Positions 45,429 through 54,889 of a stretch of DNA of 64,000 nt are shown piece by piece. A model generated the notes under the pieces. The model saw nothing but the letters and a program-made list of their open reading frames with translations, was not told the DNA's origin and ran no database searches. The DNA comes from Pontibacter deserti (GTDB lineage: Bacteria; Bacteroidota; Bacteroidia; Cytophagales; Hymenobacteraceae), in the NCBI RefSeq assembly GCF_023630255.1, contig NZ_JALPRS010000001.1, forward strand, positions 2,108,001-2,172,000, given 5' to 3'. The stretch's first letter is position 1. Each line of letters opens with the position of its first letter. Both the position numbers and the translations under genes were made by a program.

Positions 45429-46949
45429 ATGTCCTCCAAATCGGGAGCAACAGAAAATACTCCTGCTTTAAGTATAACTACAAACTATAAACCCGTGAAA
45501 TATACTTCTCTATTGAGCCGATGCTATAGTTTCTGTATGTTGCTGCTGATGCTCCCTTTTATCTTTTCCTGTAAAAAGGAGATGAATGATAAAGGTGGTG
45601 TTACACCCGGCAACCCTACATTCGGTAAGGTTTCTTTCTGGCTTACTGACCCGGCAGCATCTATACTTTTTAAAGAGCAGAATCAGTCGTTAGCCTTTGG
45701 AGCCTCTTCTAATCAGTATCAGGTAATAGAGATAGATACAACTACCACCTACCAGACCATAGATGGGTTTGGTTATACGTTAACAGGTGGTAGTGCTATG
45801 CTGCTTCATAAAATGACTCCTGCTTCGCGGGCGGCACTTTTAAAAGAGCTTTTCAGTACAGAAGGTGCAGGTATAGGAGTAAGTTACCTGCGGCTTAGCA
45901 TCGGCGCGTCAGACCTTTCAGACCATGTTTTTTCTTACAACGATCTGCCTGCCGGACAAACAGACCTGCAGATGGAGAAGTTTGACCTAGGCCCGGATAA
46001 GCAGGATCTCATACCTATACTCAAAGAGATACTCGCTATTAATCCTGACATCAAGTTAATGAGTTCGCCTTGGTCCCCTCCCACCTGGATGAAAACCAAC
46101 AACAACTCTGTAGGAGGAAGTTTGAAACCTGCGTATTATGATGCCTACGCGAAGTACTTTGTAAAGTATATACAGGCAATGGCTGCTGAAGGCATTCGTA
46201 TTGATGCGATAACGGTACAGAACGAGCCCCTGCACCCGGGTAACAACCCTAGCCTGTTAATGCCAGCGCAAGAACAGGCAGCATTTATAAAGCAAAGCCT
46301 CGGACCAGCCTTCAAAGCAGCAAACCTGGATACGAAGATCATCATCTACGACCACAATGCAGACCGTATCGACTACCCTATCAGCATCCTGAATGACCCG
46401 GAAGCCAGGAAGTATATCGATGGATCAGCTTTCCACTTATATGGCGGAACTATAGATGCCCTGGACCAGGTACACAAAGCCCACCCTGACAAGAATTTAT
46501 ACTTTACAGAACAATGGGTCGGTGCCCCCGGTAATCTTGCTGGAGACTTAGCCTGGCATACTAAAAACCTGATTATCGGAGCTACAAGAAACTGGTGCAA
46601 AACGGTATTGGAATGGAACCTGGCTGCTGATCATAACCAAGATCCACATACAGAAGGTGGTTGTACGCAATGCCTGGGAGCTGTAACTATAAATGGCAGC
46701 AGCGTTACCCGCAATCCGGCTTATTACATTATAGCCCATGCATCCAAGTTCGCCAGACCAGGCTCTGTACGAATTGCTACTAACCTACCTGCAGGTTTAC
46801 CCAATGTGGCCTTTAAAACCCCTGAAGGTAATAAGGTACTAATTGTTTTTAACGATGGTCCATCTGCCCAGACTTTTAACATCCGCTACAAAGGCAACCT
46901 GGTTACAACCAGCCTTAATAAAGGCGCTGTAGGCACTTATGTATGGTAA
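45429..46949 (+). CDS. GH30 glycosidase, probable beta-1,6-glucanase
   Basis: A 506-residue protein. The acid/base lies in TVQNEPLHP (Glu266) and the nucleophile in YFTEQWVG (Glu361), the GH30 pattern; IDGFGYTLTGGSA and SSPWSPPTWMKTN are family blocks. The C-terminal beta-sandwich (GSVRIATNLPAG onward) is standard. In laminarin-type loci GH30 removes beta-1,6 branches. The signal/lipobox (LPFIFSC) begins unusually late, about residue 35, after a polar N-terminal stretch, so an internal start (for example near the second Met) may be the true one. Confidence 0.92.
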   Translation: MSSKSGATENTPALSITTNYKPVKYTSLLSRCYSFCMLLLMLPFIFSCKKEMNDKGGVTPGNPTFGKVSFWLTDPAASILFKEQNQSLAFGASSNQYQVIEIDTTTTYQTIDGFGYTLTGGSAMLLHKMTPASRAALLKELFSTEGAGIGVSYLRLSIGASDLSDHVFSYNDLPAGQTDLQMEKFDLGPDKQDLIPILKEILAINPDIKLMSSPWSPPTWMKTNNNSVGGSLKPAYYDAYAKYFVKYIQAMAAEGIRIDAITVQNEPLHPGNNPSLLMPAQEQAAFIKQSLGPAFKAANLDTKIIIYDHNADRIDYPISILNDPEARKYIDGSAFHLYGGTIDALDQVHKAHPDKNLYFTEQWVGAPGNLAGDLAWHTKNLIIGATRNWCKTVLEWNLAADHNQDPHTEGGCTQCLGAVTINGSSVTRNPAYYIIAHASKFARPGSVRIATNLPAGLPNVAFKTPEGNKVLIVFNDGPSAQTFNIRYKGNLVTTSLNKGAVGTYVW

Positions 46950-46953
46950 ACTG

Positions 46954-47115
46954 ATGGCTAAACTGAAAACAACTTTCCCGCTGAAAAAAACCAACCACTT
47001 CTGCTCTTTTGTGAAGCAGTACAAGAAGTGGAAAACTATAAAGCTGCCCGCACCGGTTGCTGAAGTAGTACCTGAAAACAAACAGAATGTTAATTCCTTA
47101 CCAAACGAGAATTAA
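46954..47115 (+). CDS. Small ORF, 53 residues, between GH30 and GH3
   Basis: ATG at 46954, 4 bp after the GH30 stop, running to TAA at 47113-47115, 5 bp before the GH3 start. It encodes a Lys-rich peptide (ten Lys, no Arg) opening MAKLKTTFPLKKTNHFCSFV and ending NSLPNEN, with an Ala/Pro/Val middle. There is no signal peptide or membrane helix. The exact fit between two genes of the operon favours a real cistron, but chance is not excluded and no family is recognised. Confidence 0.4.
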   Translation: MAKLKTTFPLKKTNHFCSFVKQYKKWKTIKLPAPVAEVVPENKQNVNSLPNEN

Positions 47116-47120
47116 GCTAC

Positions 47121-49508
47121 ATGAAATTAACGAACGCAACATTTACAGCTGCCTTGTTAGCGTATGCCATGCTAACCGGCTGTCAGTCACAGAAACCGGC
47201 ACCTGTTACAACCGAAGAAACAGCTACTGCGGTACAAGCAAACCGGGCAACTACAGAAACTGATAAAAAGATAGAAGACCTGCTTAGCCAGATGACACTG
47301 GAAGAAAAAGTGGGCCAGATGGCACAGATCACGCTGGATGTAGTTGGTAAAGGCGACAACAGATTTTCGAGTTACGAACCGTTAAAACTGGACGACAAGG
47401 AGCTGCGCAAAGCACTTGTAGACTATAAAATTGGTTCTATACTTAACACAGCCAACAACCGGGCCCGCACTCCTGAAAAATGGTACGAGATCATCAGCCA
47501 GATTCAGAACGTAGCCATGAAGGACACACGCCTGAAGATTCCGGTTATTTATGGCGTTGACATGATACACGGTGCTACTTATACGGCCGGTGCTACCATG
47601 TTTCCGCAGCAGATCGGGCAGGCCGCAACCCGCAACAGAGAGTTGGTGCGCCGTGGTGCCGAAATAACAGCCTATGAAACCCGGGCCAGCTCTATTCCCT
47701 GGAACTTCTCCCCTGTTCTGGACTTTGCACCTGACCCCCAGTTTTCCCGTCAGTTCGAGACCTTTGGTGAAGATCCCTACCTTACCTCGGAACTGGGCGT
47801 GCAGATGATTAATGGATATGAAGGGGATAATAACGACATTGGCCATCCGGAGCATGTAGCTTCCTGTATGAAACACTTTTTGGGATACCAGGTGCCTTCA
47901 TCCGGTAAAGACAGAACGCCAACTTACATTCCGGAAACAGCCTTACGGGAGTACCATTTGCCTGCATTTAAGGCTGCCATCGATGCCGGATCCCATACCA
48001 TCATGATCAACTCCGGTATCATCAACGGCGTTCCTGTTCATGCCAACTATGACATCCTGACGAAGCTATTAAGAGATGAACTTGGCTTTGAAGGCTTGGT
48101 GGTAACGGACTGGGGTGATATTGAATACCTGCACACCCGCGATAAAGTAGCCCCTACCATGAAAGACGCTATTATGATGGCTATAAATGCAGGTATTGAT
48201 ATGTCGATGATCGCCTACAACTATGAGCCGTTCTGTAATGGCTTGGTGGAACTGGTGAAAGAAGGTAAGGTTAAACAGGAACGTATTGACGATGCTGTAA
48301 GAAGAATACTACGTGTAAAGTATGCGCTAAACCTGTTCGAGAAACCAACTACGAATCCAAAGGACTATCCGAAATTTGCCAGCAAAGAGTTTGAGGAAGC
48401 TGCCTACCAGACAGCTGCAGAATCAATCACCCTCTTGAAGAACGAGAAGAATGTGTTACCGCTGAAGAAAGGAATGAAAGTTCTGGTTACAGGGCCAAAT
48501 GCCAACAGCATGCGTACCCTGAACGGTGCCTGGACTTACTCGTGGCAAGGCGAAAAAGTAGAAGAATTTGCCGGCAAGTATAACACGATACTGGAGGCTG
48601 TTCAGAAGGAGATTGGCGCTGGAAACGTAACGTATGTGTCAGGCGTGAGCTACAAGATGGACGGCTTCTATTACGAAGAGTTTGCTGATAAAATGAACAA
48701 TGCTGTAGCTGCAGCTAAAAATGTAGATGCCATTATACTTTGCCTTGGCGAAAATACTTCTACCGAAACACCGGGTAACATAAACGACATCTATATTTCT
48801 GATTTACAGACGGAATTAGCTAAAAAGTTAGCCCAGACAGGTAAGCCGGTTATACTTGTACTGAATGAGGGTCGCCCTCGTGTTATCAGCCGCTTCGAGC
48901 GTGACATGGATGGTATTGTGCAGATCTACCAGCCGGGTAACTATGGCGGCGATGCATTGGCAGATGTACTGTTCGGAGATGTAAACCCATCAGGTAAACT
49001 GCCTTATAACTATCCACGCTACCCGAATGCGTTGGTGCCATTTATACATAAGCCATCGGCTGAGCAGCGTAAAGCAGAAGGTGTTTATAACTACGAAGCC
49101 GACTATAACCCGCAGTATGAATTTGGCCATGGCTTAAGCTATACAACCTTTAAATACGCGAACCTGAACCTGACCAAGGAAAGCTACAGCATGGAGGAGC
49201 CGATTGAGGTTACAGTGCAGGTAACGAACACAGGTAAACGTGAAGGTAAGGAAGCTGTTCATCTTTATACTACGGACCTCTATGCGTCTGATATTACGCC
49301 GGATGTAAAACGCTTGCGCCGCTTCGAGAAAATCAATTTAAAACCTGGCGAAAGCAAGACGTTATCTTTCACCTTAACGGCTGACGACCTGAGTTATATT
49401 AACCGTAAGGGAGAAAAAATGACTGAAGCTGGTGAATTTGAGATTAGGATTGGCGACCAGGTAAAGAAGTTTATGCTGAATGGCAGTAAGACGATTGGCA
49501 AAAACTAA
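47121..49508 (+). CDS. GH3 beta-glucosidase (BglX-like) lipoprotein
   Basis: A 795-residue exported protein with lipobox MLTGC. GH3 N-terminal barrel with IYGVDMIHGATYT and the nucleophile in VVTDWGD (Asp330). The C-terminal alpha/beta-sandwich begins near SITLLKNEKNVLPL and a fibronectin-III-like domain ends the protein (YTTFKYANLNL, EAVHLYTTD). The length and order match BglX-type enzymes that release glucose from beta-gluco-oligosaccharides in the periplasm. Last gene of the operon, followed by a strong terminator. Confidence 0.95.
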   Translation: MKLTNATFTAALLAYAMLTGCQSQKPAPVTTEETATAVQANRATTETDKKIEDLLSQMTLEEKVGQMAQITLDVVGKGDNRFSSYEPLKLDDKELRKALVDYKIGSILNTANNRARTPEKWYEIISQIQNVAMKDTRLKIPVIYGVDMIHGATYTAGATMFPQQIGQAATRNRELVRRGAEITAYETRASSIPWNFSPVLDFAPDPQFSRQFETFGEDPYLTSELGVQMINGYEGDNNDIGHPEHVASCMKHFLGYQVPSSGKDRTPTYIPETALREYHLPAFKAAIDAGSHTIMINSGIINGVPVHANYDILTKLLRDELGFEGLVVTDWGDIEYLHTRDKVAPTMKDAIMMAINAGIDMSMIAYNYEPFCNGLVELVKEGKVKQERIDDAVRRILRVKYALNLFEKPTTNPKDYPKFASKEFEEAAYQTAAESITLLKNEKNVLPLKKGMKVLVTGPNANSMRTLNGAWTYSWQGEKVEEFAGKYNTILEAVQKEIGAGNVTYVSGVSYKMDGFYYEEFADKMNNAVAAAKNVDAIILCLGENTSTETPGNINDIYISDLQTELAKKLAQTGKPVILVLNEGRPRVISRFERDMDGIVQIYQPGNYGGDALADVLFGDVNPSGKLPYNYPRYPNALVPFIHKPSAEQRKAEGVYNYEADYNPQYEFGHGLSYTTFKYANLNLTKESYSMEEPIEVTVQVTNTGKREGKEAVHLYTTDLYASDITPDVKRLRRFEKINLKPGESKTLSFTLTADDLSYINRKGEKMTEAGEFEIRIGDQVKKFMLNGSKTIGKN

Positions 49509-49521
49509 CTATAATCCACAC

Positions 49522-49566
49522 AAACAAAAAAGGATAAGCCAGTGCGGCTTATCCTTTTTTGTTTGT
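49522..49566. terminator. Bidirectional terminator, 20-bp arms
   Basis: Perfect 20-bp arms, 49522-49541 and 49547-49566, core GGATAAGCC/GGCTTATCC with A6/T6 flanks. It sits between the convergent GH3 and regulator genes. Confidence 0.88.
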
Positions 49567-49577
49567 AGTATCTGAAC

Positions 49578-52493
49578 TTAATACTTAAGTATACATTCCG
49601 TTAGGCTGGCATCCTGGTCCAGGTTCATTTTTTTCCTGATTCTATACCTGCTGGTTTCTACTCCCCTCAGGGATAGTTTTAACAACGATGCAATCTCTTT
49701 GCTCGACAGGTTCAGGCGCAGGTAAGCACACATCTTAAGGTCTTTGTGGGTCAGGTCAGGGTAGTCGTGGCTAAGGCGTTTCAGGAAGTCCTGGTGCACC
49801 TGGTTAAAATGGAGTTCGAACTGCTCCCAGTTGTTTTCAATCTTGATTTCCTCATCCACAGACCGCAGTATCTTTTTCAGTTGCAGGCGTGTATCCTTTT
49901 CCGACACCTTTTCTATTACCTGCTCCAACTGATCTTTCACTTTATACACGGCCTCCATATTCTGCATCACGTGCAGCGCCGACGAGGTCAGTTCTTTCGT
50001 TTTATGGTTTAGCTCTCTCTCCAGCTTCTCGTTATTTAACCTGATGATCTCTTTTTCAGCCTTTAGCACCTCCTCCATATGCTGGGCCTCTTTTAGCTTC
50101 AGTGCTTTTTCCTGTTCCTGCTGCAGCTTTGCTTCGGTGTTGCGGATGTGTTTCTGAACAACTTTTTTAAGTAATAATAGTGCAGCAATTCCTAACAAAA
50201 TATAAAGGCCAAACGCCCACCAGGACCGGTACCAGGGAGGTAAAACCGTGAAAGTATAAGTTGCCTCTGCACTTTCCTGGTTATAAACGTTTCTGGCTTT
50301 TACCCGGAAAATATAAGTACCTTCTCTTAAATTTGTGTATTCTTTTTGCAGCGCAGTTACCCACGGCGACCAGCTTTTATCAAAACCCTCCAGGTAATAC
50401 TGGTACTGCACATTTTCAATGCCATCGTAAAGAATAGCTCCGAAAGTAAATTTAAGCGAGTTCAACGCATAAGGCAACGTTACTGCCTCGGCCTTCGGAT
50501 CTTCCGGAACAGCGGCCCCACCATACAAAAGCGAATCCGTGGCCTGCACGCCGGCTTCTACCCTTCTGAGCAGTGTGTTAAATCCTTCGTTTAAGTTGTT
50601 CTTTTGCAAAAATGTTGGCCGGTAATGTACAAATCCTTCATCTATACCTATCAGTACGTGCTGGTTGTTGTAGTAAGCAATGTGCTCAAAACCGCCAACC
50701 AGTTTGCCATCCAATCGTTTAAATACATTTTTAACTACTTCGCTTCTGCCATTGCTATACTTCCTGATAAAGCCCATCTCGTTTCCTGCCGAGAACCAGA
50801 TTTTGCCTTCCTTATCTTCAGCTAAACTTCTTACCTGTATGTTCTTATCAAAGAGTTTATTCAGTTCATCATAGAGCTCAAACCTGTCTTTGCTCTTGTT
50901 GTAAGTATAAACCCCGTGCAGGCCGGTAAAAACAAGTCTTCCATTTATCTTGAAAACATTGATTCCGATATCAGCAGGGAAACCGTGCTTTTTAGCATAG
51001 AAGTTTACCTTTTCTACCTGCTGCAACTGGTCTGATAATTTAAGTTTGAACAAGCCTTTATAGCCATGCGCAACCCATATGTTACCCTCGCTGTCCTCTT
51101 CCATTATCCTTGAAGACTCACTGAAGCCTTTCAGTTTCCGCTGAAATTCGAGTTTGCCGTTAATCATTTTGTATAGCAGCAAACCATGATAGGTGCCACA
51201 GATAACGTAGCCAGGATGCGCCTTCAGTTGCATAAACATCCAGGCTCCGCGATGGTCAGACAACCGGACTGCTTTGTTATCGATGATCTCGAAAGGACCA
51301 TTATGGTGGGATAGCAGCAGTTTACCGCCTACCTTTTGCAGCTTATATACCTGCCCCTCCGTGCCCTGTACTTGCTGTAAGGCAGATGCTGTCAGCGGGT
51401 TCTCCTGCTCTGCTAATGTCCTGTAAAACAACCCATCGCTTGTGCCCAGGTATAGTTTATTATCGAAGATCAAAGAAGTATAAGCCGTGCCGGGTAAGCC
51501 TAGCCTTGTATCATATAACGTAAACGGTGAGTTTGTTTCAACGTAGTCGATGCCATTGTTGAGCGCCAGCCATAAATTGTTTTTCTGGTCTTCGTAAATG
51601 CTGCGGACGGTACTATTTTGTAAACCTTTTTCACGGTTAATGTGCTGCCGCGGATTGCCTTCTTTATCTATAATAAGCAGTCCGTTTAAAGTTGTGCCGA
51701 TGGCATACCCTTCAGATAAGGCAGTGGCTGTATTCACTTTGTTCCGGATCAGGAAATTATTAACCGGCCAGTTGCTGGCATAAAAACCGGTATATTCATC
51801 GTAAATAAAAATCCCGTTCTCTTCAGTAACAACCAGGGCCTTGCCTCCCGGGTACGGAAGTATAGAGGCTATACTATAGGCTGCTACTTTTTCGCTGCCC
51901 GGCATTAATACCAGCTTTTCGTGCTGCAGCTCATAAATACCTTTCCCCGGAACAGGTATTAGCAGCTTGCCCTGCACAAAAAACGGAAACCCGGAAGGCT
52001 CTTCCTGCGCCTTGTATACTTTTATCTTGCCATTTCTATAATGGTACACGCCTGTTACGGTGCAGAAATAAACATCTTCATCGTTGGTGTAGATATTCCA
52101 CACATCTGCAAAGTTCCTATGCTTTTCCTCGACCAGGTGTTTTAACGAGAAGAATGCCATCAGCCCTTTGGCATCGGGCTTCAGATAACCAAAGTCATTC
52201 TGGCCGCCCACATAAACACTGCCCGACCTGCTGATTGCTAATGAATGGACATTTGAGCGGTTTGGGATACCGATCTGGCGCCAGTGGTTGCCATCAAACT
52301 CAAGCACGCCATGGTTATTACCAAAGTACATAATGCCCCGGTGGTCCTGTACTACAGCCCAGTTCTGCGGAGATGCCTGGTATTCTTTAAGTGTAAAATT
52401 CCGAATGTAAGGTATGCCCTCGCCATTTGCCTGCGCGGAAAGAAAAAGGATTCCAAAAAGACAAAGGGTAAGACGAAATGCGTATTTTTTCAC
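49578..52493 (-). CDS. Membrane-bound beta-propeller/Y_Y_Y sensor with LuxR-type HTH
   Basis: A 971-residue protein. Signal (about 1-24), then a large periplasmic two-component-regulator propeller (repeats such as VRSIYEDQKNNLWLALNNGI and GKIWFSAGN), a Y_Y_Y domain (about 670-745, YQYYLEGFDKSWSPW), one transmembrane helix (about 758-778, FGLYILLGIAALLLL), a coiled coil (about 785-850) and a C-terminal HTH (about 918-965, LSSKEIASLLKLSLRGVETS). Hybrid two-component systems have this sensor but add kinase and receiver; both are absent here, so the signal would pass straight from periplasm to DNA-bound HTH. The adjacent, convergent position makes it the likely regulator of the beta-glucan locus. 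Confidence 0.93.
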   Translation of the reverse strand: MKKYAFRLTLCLFGILFLSAQANGEGIPYIRNFTLKEYQASPQNWAVVQDHRGIMYFGNNHGVLEFDGNHWRQIGIPNRSNVHSLAISRSGSVYVGGQNDFGYLKPDAKGLMAFFSLKHLVEEKHRNFADVWNIYTNDEDVYFCTVTGVYHYRNGKIKVYKAQEEPSGFPFFVQGKLLIPVPGKGIYELQHEKLVLMPGSEKVAAYSIASILPYPGGKALVVTEENGIFIYDEYTGFYASNWPVNNFLIRNKVNTATALSEGYAIGTTLNGLLIIDKEGNPRQHINREKGLQNSTVRSIYEDQKNNLWLALNNGIDYVETNSPFTLYDTRLGLPGTAYTSLIFDNKLYLGTSDGLFYRTLAEQENPLTASALQQVQGTEGQVYKLQKVGGKLLLSHHNGPFEIIDNKAVRLSDHRGAWMFMQLKAHPGYVICGTYHGLLLYKMINGKLEFQRKLKGFSESSRIMEEDSEGNIWVAHGYKGLFKLKLSDQLQQVEKVNFYAKKHGFPADIGINVFKINGRLVFTGLHGVYTYNKSKDRFELYDELNKLFDKNIQVRSLAEDKEGKIWFSAGNEMGFIRKYSNGRSEVVKNVFKRLDGKLVGGFEHIAYYNNQHVLIGIDEGFVHYRPTFLQKNNLNEGFNTLLRRVEAGVQATDSLLYGGAAVPEDPKAEAVTLPYALNSLKFTFGAILYDGIENVQYQYYLEGFDKSWSPWVTALQKEYTNLREGTYIFRVKARNVYNQESAEATYTFTVLPPWYRSWWAFGLYILLGIAALLLLKKVVQKHIRNTEAKLQQEQEKALKLKEAQHMEEVLKAEKEIIRLNNEKLERELNHKTKELTSSALHVMQNMEAVYKVKDQLEQVIEKVSEKDTRLQLKKILRSVDEEIKIENNWEQFELHFNQVHQDFLKRLSHDYPDLTHKDLKMCAYLRLNLSSKEIASLLKLSLRGVETSRYRIRKKMNLDQDASLTECILKY

Positions 52494-52665
52494 GATGTGC
52501 CGGTTCCCATATTTTCCTTATAAATATTAGAAAAATATAGCACACTTCAAAAATCTACTATAAGGCAGATTGATAGTTTAATTGTTAAAAGGAATCGAGC
52601 TTTTATACTTTGCTCTACTTTAACCGCTAAATTCTTAAACTTCTAAACTCACAAACTCTTAAACT

Positions 52666-53949
52666 CTAATAATTCCAAGGATATAGTTCCGGTTCCTTAG
52701 TACCACGTGGTTTCATGTGCAGCGGGTGTACCGCATCTGTTTCATCGAAGTATAAAAAGGCATCGTAGCGCTCAGGAATAACAGTAGGAACATAGTTACC
52801 AAAGGCCTCATACTTAGGGTTGTACACTACGCCTATTGCCCTATGCCCTATCCGGCGCTTGGCTAAACCTTCTATGTTTATCAAGTCTTTGCTCAAGATC
52901 AGTTTGTTTTCATCGCTGATGCTGTGCAGTATTTCTTCCCAACTACCGGGCTGTGCCGGTGGTACTTCCATTTTCTGCATAGGCGCCCCCCACGAGTTAC
53001 CCGCAATTACATACCCTTCGTAGCTGCCAAAGCCAACCAGTTTTACCTGCTCTTTGCCATACTTCTCGCGGGCCAGCTGCCCGATATTATACATGCCATC
53101 ATCGGCCATATCTGTAAAGCGGGCATCACCAATATGTGTGTTATGTTCCCAAACTATAGCTTTCGAATCTGGCCCATGCAGATCCAGTAGCCTGTCTAAA
53201 GTTTCCATCATATGCGAATCGCGCACGTTCCAGGAGGCTGCTCCGCCTTTTACCATCGTTCGGTAATACTTTTCGGCATTTACAGCAACCAAGGCATTCT
53301 GCTGTGTATTGAAATCGTGCTCTATATCGCCTGTGTGCACCGGCGACTTTATAATGCGCTGCAGCATTCCAATCACTTCATCTTCGCAATCGGAGCGTAC
53401 AAACGCAGTAGATTGGGCATATACCTGCGGGTCGCGGTTGTATGGCTCAAAGCAATTTATAGCAGATCGGGCTGCTTCCACGGCTTGTCCATCATTCTGC
53501 TCCAGGTACTTCAATACCTGCTCTAGCGACTCCCACAAACTATACACATCCAGCCCGTAAAACCCAATCTTATCATTTACCGTGCGCAGATGGTTAAAAT
53601 CCCTGATCCACTCCATTAGTGCTGCCACCTCCCAGTTTGCCCACATCCAGGTTGGCCAGCGCCGGAAAACCTGCAATACATCTGCAATCTTACTTCCTGA
53701 ATTCTGGTAGCCTTTTACAAATCGGTTTACCGCATAACATTCCGGCCAGTCGCCTTCTACAGCAATAAACTGGAAGCCCTTTTCCTCTATCAGCCTTTTA
53801 GATATAGCTGTTCGCCAGGTATAATATTCTGAAGTGCCATGAGAGGCTTCTCCCAACATAACGATGCGGGAATCACCTACTTCTTCAATAAGTCTGTCTA
53901 AGTCTTTGTCTTTGGTAAGCGGCGTATATGTAATTTGTTTGTTTTCCAT
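52666..53949 (-). CDS. Erythromycin esterase family protein
   Basis: A 427-residue soluble protein. RIVMLGEASHGTSEYYTWR (Glu and His of the active centre), FIAVEGDWPECYAVNRFV and VWEHNTHIGDAR are the family's three motifs. The frame extends to 54006 but MENKQITYTPL from 53949 fits better, and the extension runs toward a terminator hairpin. Most family members are not macrolide esterases; the type here, with YNPKYEAFGNYVPT-like blocks, is often annotated as a protein-L-isoaspartate-associated or polyketide-related hydrolase. No resistance claim can be made. Confidence 0.92.
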   Translation of the reverse strand: MENKQITYTPLTKDKDLDRLIEEVGDSRIVMLGEASHGTSEYYTWRTAISKRLIEEKGFQFIAVEGDWPECYAVNRFVKGYQNSGSKIADVLQVFRRWPTWMWANWEVAALMEWIRDFNHLRTVNDKIGFYGLDVYSLWESLEQVLKYLEQNDGQAVEAARSAINCFEPYNRDPQVYAQSTAFVRSDCEDEVIGMLQRIIKSPVHTGDIEHDFNTQQNALVAVNAEKYYRTMVKGGAASWNVRDSHMMETLDRLLDLHGPDSKAIVWEHNTHIGDARFTDMADDGMYNIGQLAREKYGKEQVKLVGFGSYEGYVIAGNSWGAPMQKMEVPPAQPGSWEEILHSISDENKLILSKDLINIEGLAKRRIGHRAIGVVYNPKYEAFGNYVPTVIPERYDAFLYFDETDAVHPLHMKPRGTKEPELYPWNY

Positions 53950-54030
53950 AGCATGGGAGCATTTGGGCTTAGCGGCTACTTTAAATTTGCTGTATTGTAC
54001 TAGCATAAAGCGCTTTATGTTCCAAAAAAT

Positions 54031-54062
54031 AAGCCCACACCGCCAAAAGGCAATGTGGGCTT
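54031..54062 (-). terminator. Terminator after DUF4197 gene
   Basis: AAGCCCACA (54031-54039) / TGTGGGCTT (54054-54062) with an inner GCC/GGC pair, followed on the minus strand by ATTTTTTGG. Confidence 0.78.
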
Positions 54063-54088
54063 GTACTATAGGTTAGTTTATACTTCTC

Positions 54089-54823
54089 TTAAGACTGGTT
54101 CTCTCTCGTGAAAACGCGGCGCAGCAGTTCGGTAGTGCGGGCAATCGGGTTTTCGCGGATCTTCAGTTCCTCCTGGGCTACCAGCAAAAACAGACCGTCG
54201 ATAGCTTTCTGGGTAGCGTACTCATCCAGGTTCGGATTCACTTTTTGCACCAAAGGTATCTGGTTATACTTGTTCACCAGGTCAGCGTAATAGCGGGTGG
54301 CGTTTGTTTTGTCAAGCGACTGTTGAATAACCGGCATAAAAGCATTGGTTAATTGTGTTGAAGTAGTACGCTTCAGATATTGAGTAGCGGCATCTTTGTC
54401 ACCTTTCAGTATTCCCCAGGCATCCTGTATAGTCATCTGTTTGATAGCACTTACGAAAATAGGCACGGCACTCTTAGCAGCATCTTCGGCGCCACGGTTC
54501 AAGGTCATTACAAAGCGGTCTACTTCGCTGCCTAGCCCTATTTTGCGCAAAGTGTTCTCTACACGCTGCACATCCTTCGGAAACGGTATCTTGATAAGGG
54601 AATTTTTATAGTAGCCGTCGGTTTGTGAAGCCTGCCCTGCTCCGTTTTTTATACCTATTTCCAGCGCCTGCCGTAAGCCTGAAGCTACTTCGCTTTGCGT
54701 AACCGGTACTCCGGTGGTTGTTCCGGCAAGAACGCCATCAACAGTTTGTTGCACCTGGGCAGCTGTACATGCGCTTGCTCCTATAGCTAGGGCAACAAAA
54801 GAAGTGTAGAGGATTTTTTTCAT
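54089..54823 (-). CDS. DUF4197 domain lipoprotein
   Basis: A 244-residue protein with a signal and possible lipobox (IGASAC). The rest is the all-helical DUF4197: LRQALEIGIKNGAGQASQTD, then YKNSLIKIPFPKDVQRVENT and ATQKAIDGLFLLVAQEE. The family is exported and its function is unknown. It is monocistronic and divergent from cinA, 66 bp away. Confidence 0.9.
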   Translation of the reverse strand: MKKILYTSFVALAIGASACTAAQVQQTVDGVLAGTTTGVPVTQSEVASGLRQALEIGIKNGAGQASQTDGYYKNSLIKIPFPKDVQRVENTLRKIGLGSEVDRFVMTLNRGAEDAAKSAVPIFVSAIKQMTIQDAWGILKGDKDAATQYLKRTTSTQLTNAFMPVIQQSLDKTNATRYYADLVNKYNQIPLVQKVNPNLDEYATQKAIDGLFLLVAQEELKIRENPIARTTELLRRVFTRENQS

Positions 54824-54889
54824 ATCATTATAACATCTTTAACTTGAGTCGGTTTTCAAAGCCAACGCATAAATCAGACCAAAAATACT

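Noticed and set aside
52666..53949. Antibiotic resistance gene (macrolide esterase)
   Set aside because: The family is broad and most members do not act on macrolides; there is no mobile or resistance context.
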